Shown in pieces: positions 15,276-21,917 of a stretch of DNA of 21,917 bases (the first letter of the stretch is position 1; each line of letters opens with the position of its first letter). Position numbers and translations under genes: made by a program. This DNA comes from Nitrospinota bacterium (GTDB taxonomy: Bacteria; Nitrospinota_A; UBA7883; JADGGD01). The notes beneath the pieces were generated by a model. The model did no database searches. It saw only the letters and a program-made list of their open reading frames with translations, and was not told where the DNA came from. The stretch lies in the NCBI GenBank assembly GCA_015229165.1, contig JADGCD010000007.1, positions 1 through 21,917 of the forward strand. Direction: 5' to 3'.

Positions 15276-16196
15276 TCAGACGGTGAGAACCCCGAGCGCG
15301 ATACGAGCGATCATGTCCCTGAAATTGGCCGGGTCGACCGGCTTGATGACGCAGTCGTCCACCCGCGTGTCGGGGGTCAGAATCCAGTTCCGTTTCTCGG
15401 CGCTCGACGTCATGATGATGAAATGGAGCGGCGGATAACCGGCGGTTCCTTTCACCTCTTTGGCCAGATCCACCCCGCTGATTCCCGGCAGCTCCAGATC
15501 GGAGACCACGATGTTGGGCTCGAAACTTTTGATGGTATCCCGCGCCTGCTCGCCGCTGGAGTCGACTTTGAGGGTGAAGCCGATCTTTCCCAACAGCTCG
15601 GACAGCACCCCCCGCTGATAACCGGAGTCGCTGACGACCAGAATCTTGATGGCCTTGGCCCTGAACCCCGGCTCGGAGAGCAGATAATGAACCAGATTTT
15701 CCAACCGCTGGCGCAGGTCTCTCTCGCGGGCGCTTTCGCCGTCGGCATGGGCGATCCGTTCGGTCAGACGGGCGTTGAGCCGTTTGAGTTCGATATTCTC
15801 GGCGATGTTTTCCTGCTTCCATCGGCTCCTTTTGATCCCTTTTCGGATCTGCGCAAGGGCCGATTCCGGCGCCAGAGGCTCGGTGAGCAGGCCAAAGCAC
15901 CCCTCGTTGAACAGGAGCGACATCACCGGATACGAAAGCGGCCTGGCCGTGACGAAAATGACGCCGATGCCCGGCTTTTTCATCTGCAGCGCCTGCATCG
16001 CCTTGAGCGACGCCAAATCGTCTTCATGGAAACGGGCGATGACCACCCCTGTCTCCCGCTCCTCGACAGGCGCGCCGAAGCGGGCGTCGGACAGGTCGAA
16101 GGGGACGGTCGCAAAGCGCTCTCCCCCCTCGGCCAGAAGGGTCTCGACGGCTCCCAACGGGTCGTCGCCGCGGCGGGCGACGATAATCTCGCTCAT
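15276..16196 (-). CDS. Response regulator with pseudo-receiver, coiled coil and receiver domains
   Basis: A 306-residue cytoplasmic protein of three parts. Residues 1-120 have a receiver-like pattern (IIVARRGDD, VVIARF, IGVIFVTARP, CFGLLTEPL), but the phospho-acceptor Asp is missing and the conserved Lys is Glu, so it is a pseudo-receiver. Residues 122-175 form a charged coiled coil (ENIELKRLNARLTERIAH). Residues 182-300 form a second receiver: ILVVSDSG, the acceptor Asp in VVSDLELPG, IMTSS and CVIKPVD are present, though the first acidic residue of the usual DD pair is Ser. No output domain is attached, so it probably acts by protein contacts. It starts four bases after the CheA-like gene, which is very likely its phosphodonor. 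The ATG at 16196 is the only sensible start. Confidence 0.85.
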   Translation of the reverse strand: MSEIIVARRGDDPLGAVETLLAEGGERFATVPFDLSDARFGAPVEERETGVVIARFHEDDLASLKAMQALQMKKPGIGVIFVTARPLSYPVMSLLFNEGCFGLLTEPLAPESALAQIRKGIKRSRWKQENIAENIELKRLNARLTERIAHADGESARERDLRQRLENLVHYLLSEPGFRAKAIKILVVSDSGYQRGVLSELLGKIGFTLKVDSSGEQARDTIKSFEPNIVVSDLELPGISGVDLAKEVKGTAGYPPLHFIIMTSSAEKRNWILTPDTRVDDCVIKPVDPANFRDMIARIALGVLTV

Positions 16197-16200
16197 ACGC

Positions 16201-18315
16201 TCACGATTCCTTGAGTAACTGGTAGTCGGTCACGTCGTAGAAGGGAACCAGCAGATCGGCGAAGAAGGCGTTGACCGCCTCTTCGGGGAGGTGGGACGAG
16301 AAAAGGATTTTGATTTGCGTTCCGATGTTTTGCGCCTCGATCTCCTCGACCATCGGGACCGAGCCGTAGACGCTGCCGATCCGGGTGATCCGCTTCAGGA
16401 TCAGCAGGGCCACGAGGAACGGCTGCTGGTATTGCGGCTTGAACGACAGATAGGCCTGATAGACGCTCTGGCCCGAGTATCTCTGCGCCATCAGGTTGAA
16501 CTGCTCCAGCGAACCGAGGCTGAAGGTCCGCTGGTTGACATCGACCGGAGCGTCGCCCTTGACCTCTTTTGGTTTCCGGTATTTTTCCAGCGCCTCCCGC
16601 AGGGAGGGCTTGATGGCGGGCGTCTGGCCCGAGGCGATGGCCTTCTTGGCCTCCTTGACGGTGTCGGTGGTGTCGAGGAGGATGTCGATGATGTCCGCCG
16701 TGATCTCCATCCCCCCGCCGCGAACCCGGTCCATGATGCTCTCGACCTCGTGAATGACCCCGCCCAGTTCGGTGAGGCCGACCATCATGAGATTCCCCTT
16801 CATGGAGTGGAATATCCGGAATATCCGGTTCACCAGCTCCTTGTCGGAGGCGTTGTTCTCCAGCGACAGCACCTGTTCGTCGGCCTCCTTGAGCATCTCC
16901 TCCAACTCCATGAGGAACTCTTCCCGGTGGCCGATCTGCAACGGGGCGTCTCCCCCGCCTGGCGACAGGCCTGCTTCGGGTTCCTCCGGTCGGGGCGCTG
17001 CGACGGCCGCCGGACGCCACGCGTCGGCCTCCCCCTCGTCCCCTGCGTCACGCCTGCTCTTTTGCACTTCGGCGTCATGCTCTTCGACGCGCTTGCGCTT
17101 CCCCCGGGAGAGGAGGACCAGCTCCTGCGGATCGACGATAAGCCCCATCCGGTTCCCGGCGATCATGGTGGTGCCGGAGATGCCATGGGTGTTGAATACC
17201 GTCGACAGGGGGGTGAAGACCAGCTTCTCGGGGCTCAGCAGCTCCGAGACCCGGACGGCGATCCGCCCGTATTTCGATTCGACGATCACCACGGTGATCT
17301 CGTCCTGCTCTTCGATCGGCTCGTCTTTCAGCAACTCGTTCAGGTCGAAGAGGGTGACGATGCCGCCGAGATAGACGATGGAGCGGGCCTTGCCGAAGGC
17401 GGAGCTGATCTTGGCCAGGGGATAGCTGAGCGTCGAGATGACATTAAGGATCGGGATGGCGTAGTGGTTTTTCCCCGCCCGGACCGTCAGACAGTCGACG
17501 ATATTGACCGCCGTCACCTGGGGTATCCGGTAGGTGAAGCGGCTCCCCTTCCCGGGGGTCGATTCGATGGTGATCTCCCCCCCCAACTCCTCGACGTTGC
17601 TTTTCACCACATCCATGCCGACGCCCCGCCCGGACATCTGGCTGGCCTGCGCCTTGGTGGAGAGTCCGGGATGATAGATGAAGGCGTGGATTTGGGGCGG
17701 TTTCAACGACGCCAGCGCCGACTCCTCCACCAGCCCACGTTTCACCGCCTGGGCCGCCACGGCCGCCAGATCGATCCCCCGGCCGTCGTCCTGGATCTCG
17801 ATGAAGATGTCGTTTTCTTTCTGGTAGGCCTTGAGCGTGACCGTGGCCACCGGATTTTTCCCCGCCCGTTGCCGCTCCAGCGGATCTTCCACCCCGTGGT
17901 CGACGGCGTTGCGAATCTGGTGGTTGAGCGGGTCGTAGAGCTTCTCGGCGATGGTCTTGTCGACAAGGGTCTCTTCCCCCTCGGTGACGAACTCGACCTG
18001 TTTCCCCCCCCCTTTGGCAAGATCGCGGATGGAGCGGCGGAACCGCTGGAAGGTCTGGCGGATTTCGACCATCCGGATGTCCATGACCAGACTGTGCAGG
18101 TCCGACGATATCCGGTTGCTCGACACCTCCGACGACTTGAGCATGTCCAGACAGAGCTTGTCCAGCGGGCGTGACTGGTCGTAGAACGCCTGGATGCGCC
18201 GGTTGGTGGTATGGAGGTTGTTGGAGGTGATGATCACCTCCCCCACCAGGTTCAGCAGGGTGTCCAGATGTTCGATCCGGACCAGCATCCGGTCGAGGGC
18301 TTTGTCGTTACTCAT
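16201..18315 (-). CDS. CheA-family histidine kinase with circularly permuted domain order
   Basis: A 704-residue cytoplasmic kinase carrying all five CheA modules, but not in the usual P1-P2-P3-P4-P5 order. Residues 10-105: dimerisation domain P3 (LDTLLNLVGEVIITSNNL). Residues 106-265: ATPase P4 with N-box NHQIRNAVDHG (131-141), DDGRGID (176-182) and SGRGVGMDVV (228-237). Residues 266-402: CheW-like P5. Residues 403-460: Pro/Glu/Ala-rich linker. Residues 462-565: phosphotransfer P1, with His503 in FRIFHSMKGN. Residues 597-700: a P2-like domain (YLSFKP, IGSVYGSVPMVEEIE, GTQIKILFSS) of the type seen beside P1 in many CheA proteins. The ATG at 18315 overlaps the end of the CheY-like gene by eight bases. 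Every catalytic residue is kept, so it should be active. No chemoreceptor or CheW gene is nearby. Confidence 0.92.
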   Translation of the reverse strand: MSNDKALDRMLVRIEHLDTLLNLVGEVIITSNNLHTTNRRIQAFYDQSRPLDKLCLDMLKSSEVSSNRISSDLHSLVMDIRMVEIRQTFQRFRRSIRDLAKGGGKQVEFVTEGEETLVDKTIAEKLYDPLNHQIRNAVDHGVEDPLERQRAGKNPVATVTLKAYQKENDIFIEIQDDGRGIDLAAVAAQAVKRGLVEESALASLKPPQIHAFIYHPGLSTKAQASQMSGRGVGMDVVKSNVEELGGEITIESTPGKGSRFTYRIPQVTAVNIVDCLTVRAGKNHYAIPILNVISTLSYPLAKISSAFGKARSIVYLGGIVTLFDLNELLKDEPIEEQDEITVVIVESKYGRIAVRVSELLSPEKLVFTPLSTVFNTHGISGTTMIAGNRMGLIVDPQELVLLSRGKRKRVEEHDAEVQKSRRDAGDEGEADAWRPAAVAAPRPEEPEAGLSPGGGDAPLQIGHREEFLMELEEMLKEADEQVLSLENNASDKELVNRIFRIFHSMKGNLMMVGLTELGGVIHEVESIMDRVRGGGMEITADIIDILLDTTDTVKEAKKAIASGQTPAIKPSLREALEKYRKPKEVKGDAPVDVNQRTFSLGSLEQFNLMAQRYSGQSVYQAYLSFKPQYQQPFLVALLILKRITRIGSVYGSVPMVEEIEAQNIGTQIKILFSSHLPEEAVNAFFADLLVPFYDVTDYQLLKES

Positions 18316-18697
18316 AGGAGACCATCAGACGAGCGATCACCTTGTCCAGAAGGGCCGGTTCGATCGGTTTGGCGACGTAGTCGTCGGCCCCCATATTGAT
18401 GGCCTTGAGCAGGTAGGAGGCGTCGGTATGGGTCGAAAGGACCACCACCGGAATCCGGTAGAGCGACGGGTGACTTTTCACCTCCTGACAAAGCTCGAAC
18501 CCGTCCATGACCGGCATGACGATATCGGAAAAGATGATGTCGTACTTCTCCGGCGTCTCCTTGAGCAATTCGAGCCCCTGCAGGCCGTCCCCCGCTTCGA
18601 TGACCGTAAACCCCTTGCGGACAAGGAGATCTTTCATGGCTACCCGCATGGAGTTGTAGTCGTCCACCACCAGGGCTGTCTTCCCCGCGTATTCCAT
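18308..18697 (-). CDS. CheY-like single-domain response regulator
   Basis: A 129-residue stand-alone receiver. All key residues are seen: acidic pair in ALVVDDYN, acceptor Asp in IIFSDIVMPVMDG, Thr/Ser in VVLSTHT, and Lys in DYVAKPIEP. The start at 18697 is preceded by AGGAA at eight-base spacing; the in-frame extension to 18745 runs over the promoter and is rejected. It is the first gene of a three-gene operon, and its last eight bases overlap the start of the CheA-like gene, so it is almost certainly phosphorylated by that kinase. The lack of an output domain means it acts by binding a target (motor, pilus or enzyme) or as a phosphate sink. Confidence 0.93.
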   Translation of the reverse strand: MEYAGKTALVVDDYNSMRVAMKDLLVRKGFTVIEAGDGLQGLELLKETPEKYDIIFSDIVMPVMDGFELCQEVKSHPSLYRIPVVVLSTHTDASYLLKAINMGADDYVAKPIEPALLDKVIARLMVSYE

Positions 18698-18743
18698 CGT
18701 CCGTATTCCTCTGACGCCCCGGATAAAATTGCCGCCTTCGGCC

Positions 18744-18749
18744 ATTATA
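18744..18749 (-). promoter_or_regulatory. -10 box of the cheY-cheA operon
   Basis: A perfect TATAAT on the minus strand, about 47 bases upstream of the CheY-like start. No convincing -35 lies at 16-18 bases, so it may need an activator. The same 113-base gap also serves the divergent TPR gene. Confidence 0.45.
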
Positions 18750-18810
18750 CACGCCCGTCTCCGGGGCCGCCTGTCTTGACCCGGTCCCCGGGGTTGGGCA
18801 CCATAAGGGC

Positions 18811-19764
18811 ATGCGCCGACTCCTCGTCATCTTTCTGACCGCCGTCATCCTGACCGGCGCGTCCCCCGTTTCGGTCAACCATGCGAAGGAGGGGTTGATC
18901 CGCTACGGCGCCGGGGACTATGTCGGCGCTATGGAGTCGTTCCGGATGGCCCGCAGCGCCGATATGGGGAAGGCCGCCTATATGGCGTGGGGGATGGCGA
19001 CCCTCAGGCTGGAAAAATACCGGTCTGCGGCCGCCAAGTTCGGCATGGCCTCCGGGAAAGACCCGTCCGACGGCGACCCGCTGGCCCTCATGGGTGAAAG
19101 CTACCTGCGCGACGGTTCCCCCCGTGAAGCCATCGCCGTTTTCGCCCGGATCGGAAACCGCCCGCTCACCGATCCTGTGGGGGTGAAAATCCTGTGGGGC
19201 GTCGCCAGCAACGGGGCGGGCGCCCACGCCCACGCCCTCTCTCTCTTCCGCGAGGCCGGGCGGACGGCGATGCCGCAACGGCGGGGTGAGATCGTGCGGG
19301 GAGAAGGGGCCGCATTGATCGGTTTGGGACGGCACGATGAAGCCGACGAACGGCTGGGCCGGTATCTGAGAGAGAATCCCGACGACGCCGGTGCGCTGGC
19401 GCTGGCGGGGGAAGCGAGCCTGAAACGGGGTTCCTTCGACACCGCCTCCCGGAGGCTTCGGACGGCCTTGGACAAAGGGGCCCCGGTCGGACCGACCGCC
19501 TACAATCTGGCCTGCGCCGAAAGCCGCCGGGGAGCGTTCGACGACGCCTGCGCCGCCCTCCGGCGTTCATGCGCCGCCGGGTTCGACTGCGCGACGCCGA
19601 TGCGCGCCGATCCCGATCTTCTGCCGCTCAGGGATCGGGGGTGTCTTGATCGCCCCTCCCCGCCGGGTGGGGAGCGGCCAAAGAAAGGGGGACCGTCGCA
19701 TAGCGGAGGAGGGTCCGAACCGTCAGCAGATCGTCCGGCCCATAGCCAACCCCTCTCCCGATAA
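18811..19764 (+). CDS. Exported tetratricopeptide-repeat protein
   Basis: A 317-residue protein with a signal peptide (RRLLVIFLTAVILTGASP, cleavage near 18-22), so it is probably periplasmic. Residues 24-265 form a chain of about six or seven TPR-like helix pairs (GLIRYGAGDYVGAMESFRMA, ALMGESYLRDGSPREAIAVF, GAALIGLGRHDEADERLGRY, YNLACAESRRGAFDDACAAL), a protein-protein interaction scaffold. Homologous arrays usually end shortly after a 'DPDLxPLR' motif, seen here at about 271-277. The remaining 40 residues are Pro/Ser/Gly-rich and overlap the antisense of the GAF gene, so the native C-terminus is uncertain. TTGACC (18776-18781) lies 17 bases upstream of a poor -10, which would give an almost leaderless transcript. 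No partner can be named. Confidence 0.8.
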   Translation: MRRLLVIFLTAVILTGASPVSVNHAKEGLIRYGAGDYVGAMESFRMARSADMGKAAYMAWGMATLRLEKYRSAAAKFGMASGKDPSDGDPLALMGESYLRDGSPREAIAVFARIGNRPLTDPVGVKILWGVASNGAGAHAHALSLFREAGRTAMPQRRGEIVRGEGAALIGLGRHDEADERLGRYLRENPDDAGALALAGEASLKRGSFDTASRRLRTALDKGAPVGPTAYNLACAESRRGAFDDACAALRRSCAAGFDCATPMRADPDLLPLRDRGCLDRPSPPGGERPKKGGPSHSGGGSEPSADRPAHSQPLSR

Positions 19765-20392
19765 GAAGCGCCCCCCCCCGCACCTGCCCGTCGATCATGA
19801 AGGGCGCCGCCAACGCCTCGCCCCGCTTGGCCCCTTCGACCCACCCTTCGTCGCACCGGTCGTCGAAGGTGACATTGTTGGTGTAGTCCTCTTTCCCTTC
19901 CCGCATGGCCCAAAGGGCGAAGCGGGGAACCGGCGCGTCGTCGGGAAGCCGCCCGAACCGCCCCTCCTCCCCTTCCCACGCCAGCCCGTCGAAAAGGAAA
20001 TATCCCCGACCGGAAGGGGTCATGCCCAGCAGCGCGGTCACGACTTCGCGGGCTATCTGCTCCGGCCCGCGCGCCGCCACGATGGCAAGCCCCGCATCGA
20101 CCATCGCTTCCAACCGACGCTCCTTCAGCGTGACCTCTTCGAGCGCCCCGTCGGCTTCGAGCGATTCGGAGGCCCGTTGGGCCAACAGCAGATCGATGGT
20201 TTTCGAGAGTCGGCCAAGGGGGTCGTTGCGATGGAGGCTGACGCGGGCGTCGTGGTCGCCGGATAGGGCGCATTCGACGCCCCGGATGATCCGTTCGATA
20301 CCGGCGCCGTAGGATCTCCGGACGACCGCCGTGGTGATGGCGACGATCACCGCCACCATCGCCACATCGGTGAACGTAAGGGCGCCGGGCAT
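19628..20392 (-). CDS. Membrane-anchored HAMP-like/GAF sensor protein
   Basis: A 254-residue protein. One N-terminal membrane helix (FTDVAMVAVIVAITTAVV, 7-24), then a HAMP-like segment (about 30-73, with IIRGVECALSGDHDARV and DPLGRLSKTID), a short coiled coil (74-98), and a GAF-type domain (about 92-238: RGYFLFDGLAW, EALAAPFMIDGQVRGGALLIG, DDLLTVRTLLRYATVPLSL). No kinase, GGDEF, EAL or phosphatase domain follows, so it must act through a partner. It starts four bases after the stop of the REC-GGDEF gene, suggesting it senses a ligand and modulates that cyclase. The in-frame region upstream (to 20752) is antisense-like, arginine-, serine- and proline-rich, and lies within the cyclase gene; it is not part of this protein. 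Ligand unknown. Confidence 0.72.
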   Translation of the reverse strand: MPGALTFTDVAMVAVIVAITTAVVRRSYGAGIERIIRGVECALSGDHDARVSLHRNDPLGRLSKTIDLLLAQRASESLEADGALEEVTLKERRLEAMVDAGLAIVAARGPEQIAREVVTALLGMTPSGRGYFLFDGLAWEGEEGRFGRLPDDAPVPRFALWAMREGKEDYTNNVTFDDRCDEGWVEGAKRGEALAAPFMIDGQVRGGALLIGRGVGYGPDDLLTVRTLLRYATVPLSLAAPHPAGRGDQDTPDP

Positions 20393-20396
20393 GGGA

Positions 20397-21332
20397 TCAG
20401 GCGTTTCCGGCAGGGGTCGGTTCGTAGAGGGTGACCCGGTCCCGTCCGTTGGCCTTGGAGGCGTAGAGGGCCTGGTCGGCCTGTTCCAGCACCCCTTCGA
20501 GCGCCAGCCCCCCGTCGCGGGACGGTTCGAAGAGGGAGACGCCAACGCTGATGGTGACCCCCACAAATCCGTCGGCGGTGTCGATGGTGGTGGCCCCCAC
20601 CGCCATCCGGAGCCGCTCCCCCTGCACCATCGCCTCCTGGGCGGTGACGCCGGGGACCACGACGATGAACTCTTCCCCGCCGAACCGGCCGATGAAGTCG
20701 TAGGGGCGCAGCAGCTCCCGCATCCGGGAGGCGGTCTCCCGCAGGACCGCATCGCCGGTCAGATGGCCGAAGGTGTCGTTGACCTGCTTGAAGAAGTCGA
20801 TGTCGAGCATCATGACCCCCACACTGGTTCCTTCCCTCCGGGCGCGGGTCAGCTCGACGTTCAGGCTCTCCATGGTCTTGAGCCGGTTCCACACGCCGGT
20901 GAGCGAATCGGTGGTAGCGTTGGTCCGCAAGATGTTCCGGGCCTGTATCAGCTCGTTCTGCAGGTCGATGATCCTCCGTCCGGCGCGGATACGGACTTTG
21001 AGCTCCATCGGGTTGAACGGTTTGACCAGATAGTCGTCGGCCCCGGCGGAAAGACCGGCGATGACGTCGTCCTTCGAGTCGCGGCTGGTCAGGAGGATCA
21101 GGTAGCGGTAGGCTTCGATGTTGTGTTCGCGAACCAACTGGCAGACTTCCGGGCCATCGATTTCGGGCATCATCCAGTCGAGGATGGCGATCTGGGCGCC
21201 GTCAGGATCGTTCAGGTGGGCCAGGGCCTGACGTCCGTCGCCACAGGTGATCACCTCGTAACCCCACTTCTTGAGCGTCAGGGAGAGGCCAACCCTGGCC
21301 AGTTCGTCGTCGTCGGCGACAAGAATTTTCAT
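20397..21332 (-). CDS. REC-GGDEF response-regulator diguanylate cyclase
   Basis: A 311-residue two-domain protein that makes cyclic di-GMP from two GTP. Residues 1-120 form a receiver with DDD (7-9), acceptor Asp52 in ILDWMMPEIDG, LLTSRD (80-85) and Lys104 in YLVKPF. Residues 138-300 form a GGDEF domain: TDSLTGVWNR (141-150), LDIDFFKQVNDTFGH (176-190), active-site GGEEF (218-222), and the RxxD inhibitory site RPYD (209-212) exactly five residues before it. The enzyme is therefore predicted to be active and product-inhibited, with activity set by phosphorylation and dimerisation. I chose the ATG at 21332 (MKILVADDDELARVG); extensions further upstream run over the divergent pgm promoter. The phosphodonor kinase is not encoded next to it; the CheA-like kinase 2 kb away is a candidate. 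Confidence 0.95.
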   Translation of the reverse strand: MKILVADDDELARVGLSLTLKKWGYEVITCGDGRQALAHLNDPDGAQIAILDWMMPEIDGPEVCQLVREHNIEAYRYLILLTSRDSKDDVIAGLSAGADDYLVKPFNPMELKVRIRAGRRIIDLQNELIQARNILRTNATTDSLTGVWNRLKTMESLNVELTRARREGTSVGVMMLDIDFFKQVNDTFGHLTGDAVLRETASRMRELLRPYDFIGRFGGEEFIVVVPGVTAQEAMVQGERLRMAVGATTIDTADGFVGVTISVGVSLFEPSRDGGLALEGVLEQADQALYASKANGRDRVTLYEPTPAGNA

Positions 21333-21461
21333 GGGCGCTTCTGGTTCGTGGCGGACATACGTTCGGAAACGGTGTTTTCGGAATCCTTCGGGATTAGGCG
21401 CATACATGATACCGTCATTTGAGGTACCCTTTCCACATAGTCCACTCCGGAAACCGCACAC

Positions 21462-21917
21462 ATGTCGATTCATCCTTTCGCCGGCAAACCGGCGCCCCGG
21501 TCGATGCTGGCCGACATTCCCCGTCTGATGACCGCCTACTACACCAACCACCCCTCCCCCGACGACCGGGAGCGGCAGGTCTCCTTCGGCACCTCCGGCC
21601 ACCGGGGGTCGTCGCTGGCCGGGACGTTCAACGAGGAGCATATCGTCGCCATCGCCCAGGCGATCTGCGAGTACCGGGCCGGGATCGGCGTCGATGGCCC
21701 CCTCTTCATCGGCAAAGACACCCACGCCCTCTCCGAACCGGCCTTCGTCACCGCGTTGGAGGTCTTCGCCGCCAATGGCGTAGAGGTGCGCTATCAGGAA
21801 GGGGGGGGGTATACGCCCACACCGGTCATTTCCCACGCGATCCTGACATACAACCGGGGGCGCAGCGAGGGACTCGCCGACGGGGTGGTCATCACCCCCT
21901 CCCACAACCCGCCGGAG
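21462..21917 (+). CDS. pgm: Phosphoglucomutase, 5' part (cut by window edge)
   Basis: Interconverts glucose 1-phosphate and glucose 6-phosphate, linking glycolysis to glycogen and cell-surface sugar synthesis. The first 152 residues are visible. Family features: the N-terminal FGTSGHRGSS (42-51), a GGGYTPTPVISHAIL segment (about 114-128), and the catalytic serine loop ITPSHNPPE (144-152) with Ser147, which carries the catalytic phosphate. This N-terminus and loop are typical of the alpha-D-glucose-specific Pgm of about 545 residues. The start ATG at 21462 lacks a strong ribosome-binding site (CCGGAAACCG upstream). The codons for GGG at about 114-116 form a run of nine G (21801-21809). It is divergent from the diguanylate cyclase; the 129-base gap between them shows no clear promoter. 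Confidence 0.94.
   Translation, partial: MSIHPFAGKPAPRSMLADIPRLMTAYYTNHPSPDDRERQVSFGTSGHRGSSLAGTFNEEHIVAIAQAICEYRAGIGVDGPLFIGKDTHALSEPAFVTALEVFAANGVEVRYQEGGGYTPTPVISHAILTYNRGRSEGLADGVVITPSHNPPE

Noticed and set aside
16291..18174. A 627-codon open frame on the plus strand opposite the CheA-like gene
   Set aside because: It is antisense to a gene with all CheA motifs, has a composition typical of mirrored GC-rich codons and shows no domain. Similar long antisense frames at 1077-2573, 2706-3848, 4622-5599, 8162-9394 and 13312-14697 were dropped for the same reason.
18776..18804. TTGACC-N17-CACCAT as promoter of a leaderless TPR transcript
   Set aside because: The -35 is good, but the -10 matches only three of six, and a start on the A of the ATG would be unusual. 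Kept only as a remark in the gene entry.
20393..20752. N-terminal 120-residue extension of the GAF protein
   Set aside because: It lies within the GGDEF coding region in another frame, and its Arg/Ser/Pro-rich composition is that of a frame shadow.
21333..21905. N-terminal 191-residue extension of the REC-GGDEF protein
   Set aside because: It is antisense to pgm; receiver homology starts exactly at MKILVADDDE.

Overview
The window looks like a GC-rich (roughly 60% or more by eye), Gram-negative bacterial chromosome segment with dense, short-spaced gene clusters. Clues to lifestyle are rubredoxin, a small ferritin-like protein, an iron superoxide dismutase, a short ThiC with the compact cysteine motif seen in many anaerobes, a sigma-54-type promoter, and CheA and c-di-GMP signalling proteins. 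This suggests an anaerobe or microaerophile of deltaproteobacterial or similar affinity, but the lineage cannot be fixed from this sequence alone.

Positions 1-6058 (minus strand, read right to left): leuS, a secreted five-domain fibronectin-III protein, a small polytopic membrane protein, a 77-residue two-helix ferritin-like protein, a free-standing rubredoxin, and a DmeF-like metal efflux transporter cut by the window edge. The ferritin-like and rubredoxin genes side by side look like a rubrerythrin split into parts. Positions 6059-7709 (plus): a sigma-54-type promoter with a dyad over the start region, two translationally coupled exported proteins of unknown function, and an orphan small protein with its own sigma-70-type promoter.

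Positions 7710-12246 (plus): a TPP riboswitch leads thiC, then rsmE, a class I aminotransferase and an AI-2E/PerM family membrane protein. The spacing is so tight that thiamin status should affect the downstream genes. Positions 12247-14679: sodB (plus) faces ettA (minus), with a strong hairpin terminator for ettA between them. Positions 14680-15272: a small phage-CI-like HTH regulator behind a promoter with an overlapping dyad operator.

Positions 15276-18697 (minus): a compact signalling operon of a CheY-like receiver, a CheA kinase and a dual-receiver regulator. The CheA has its domains in circularly permuted order: dimerisation, ATPase and CheW-like domains first, then the phosphotransfer domain and a P2-like domain at the C-terminus. 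This is the most unusual feature of the window. No MCP, CheW, CheR or CheB gene is present. Positions 18811-21332: an exported TPR protein (plus) whose tail runs into the antisense of a HAMP-like/GAF membrane sensor (minus), which is coupled to a REC-GGDEF diguanylate cyclase (minus). Positions 21462-21917: the 5' part of phosphoglucomutase (plus), cut by the window edge.

I saw no tRNA or rRNA gene, CRISPR array, transposase or integrase.
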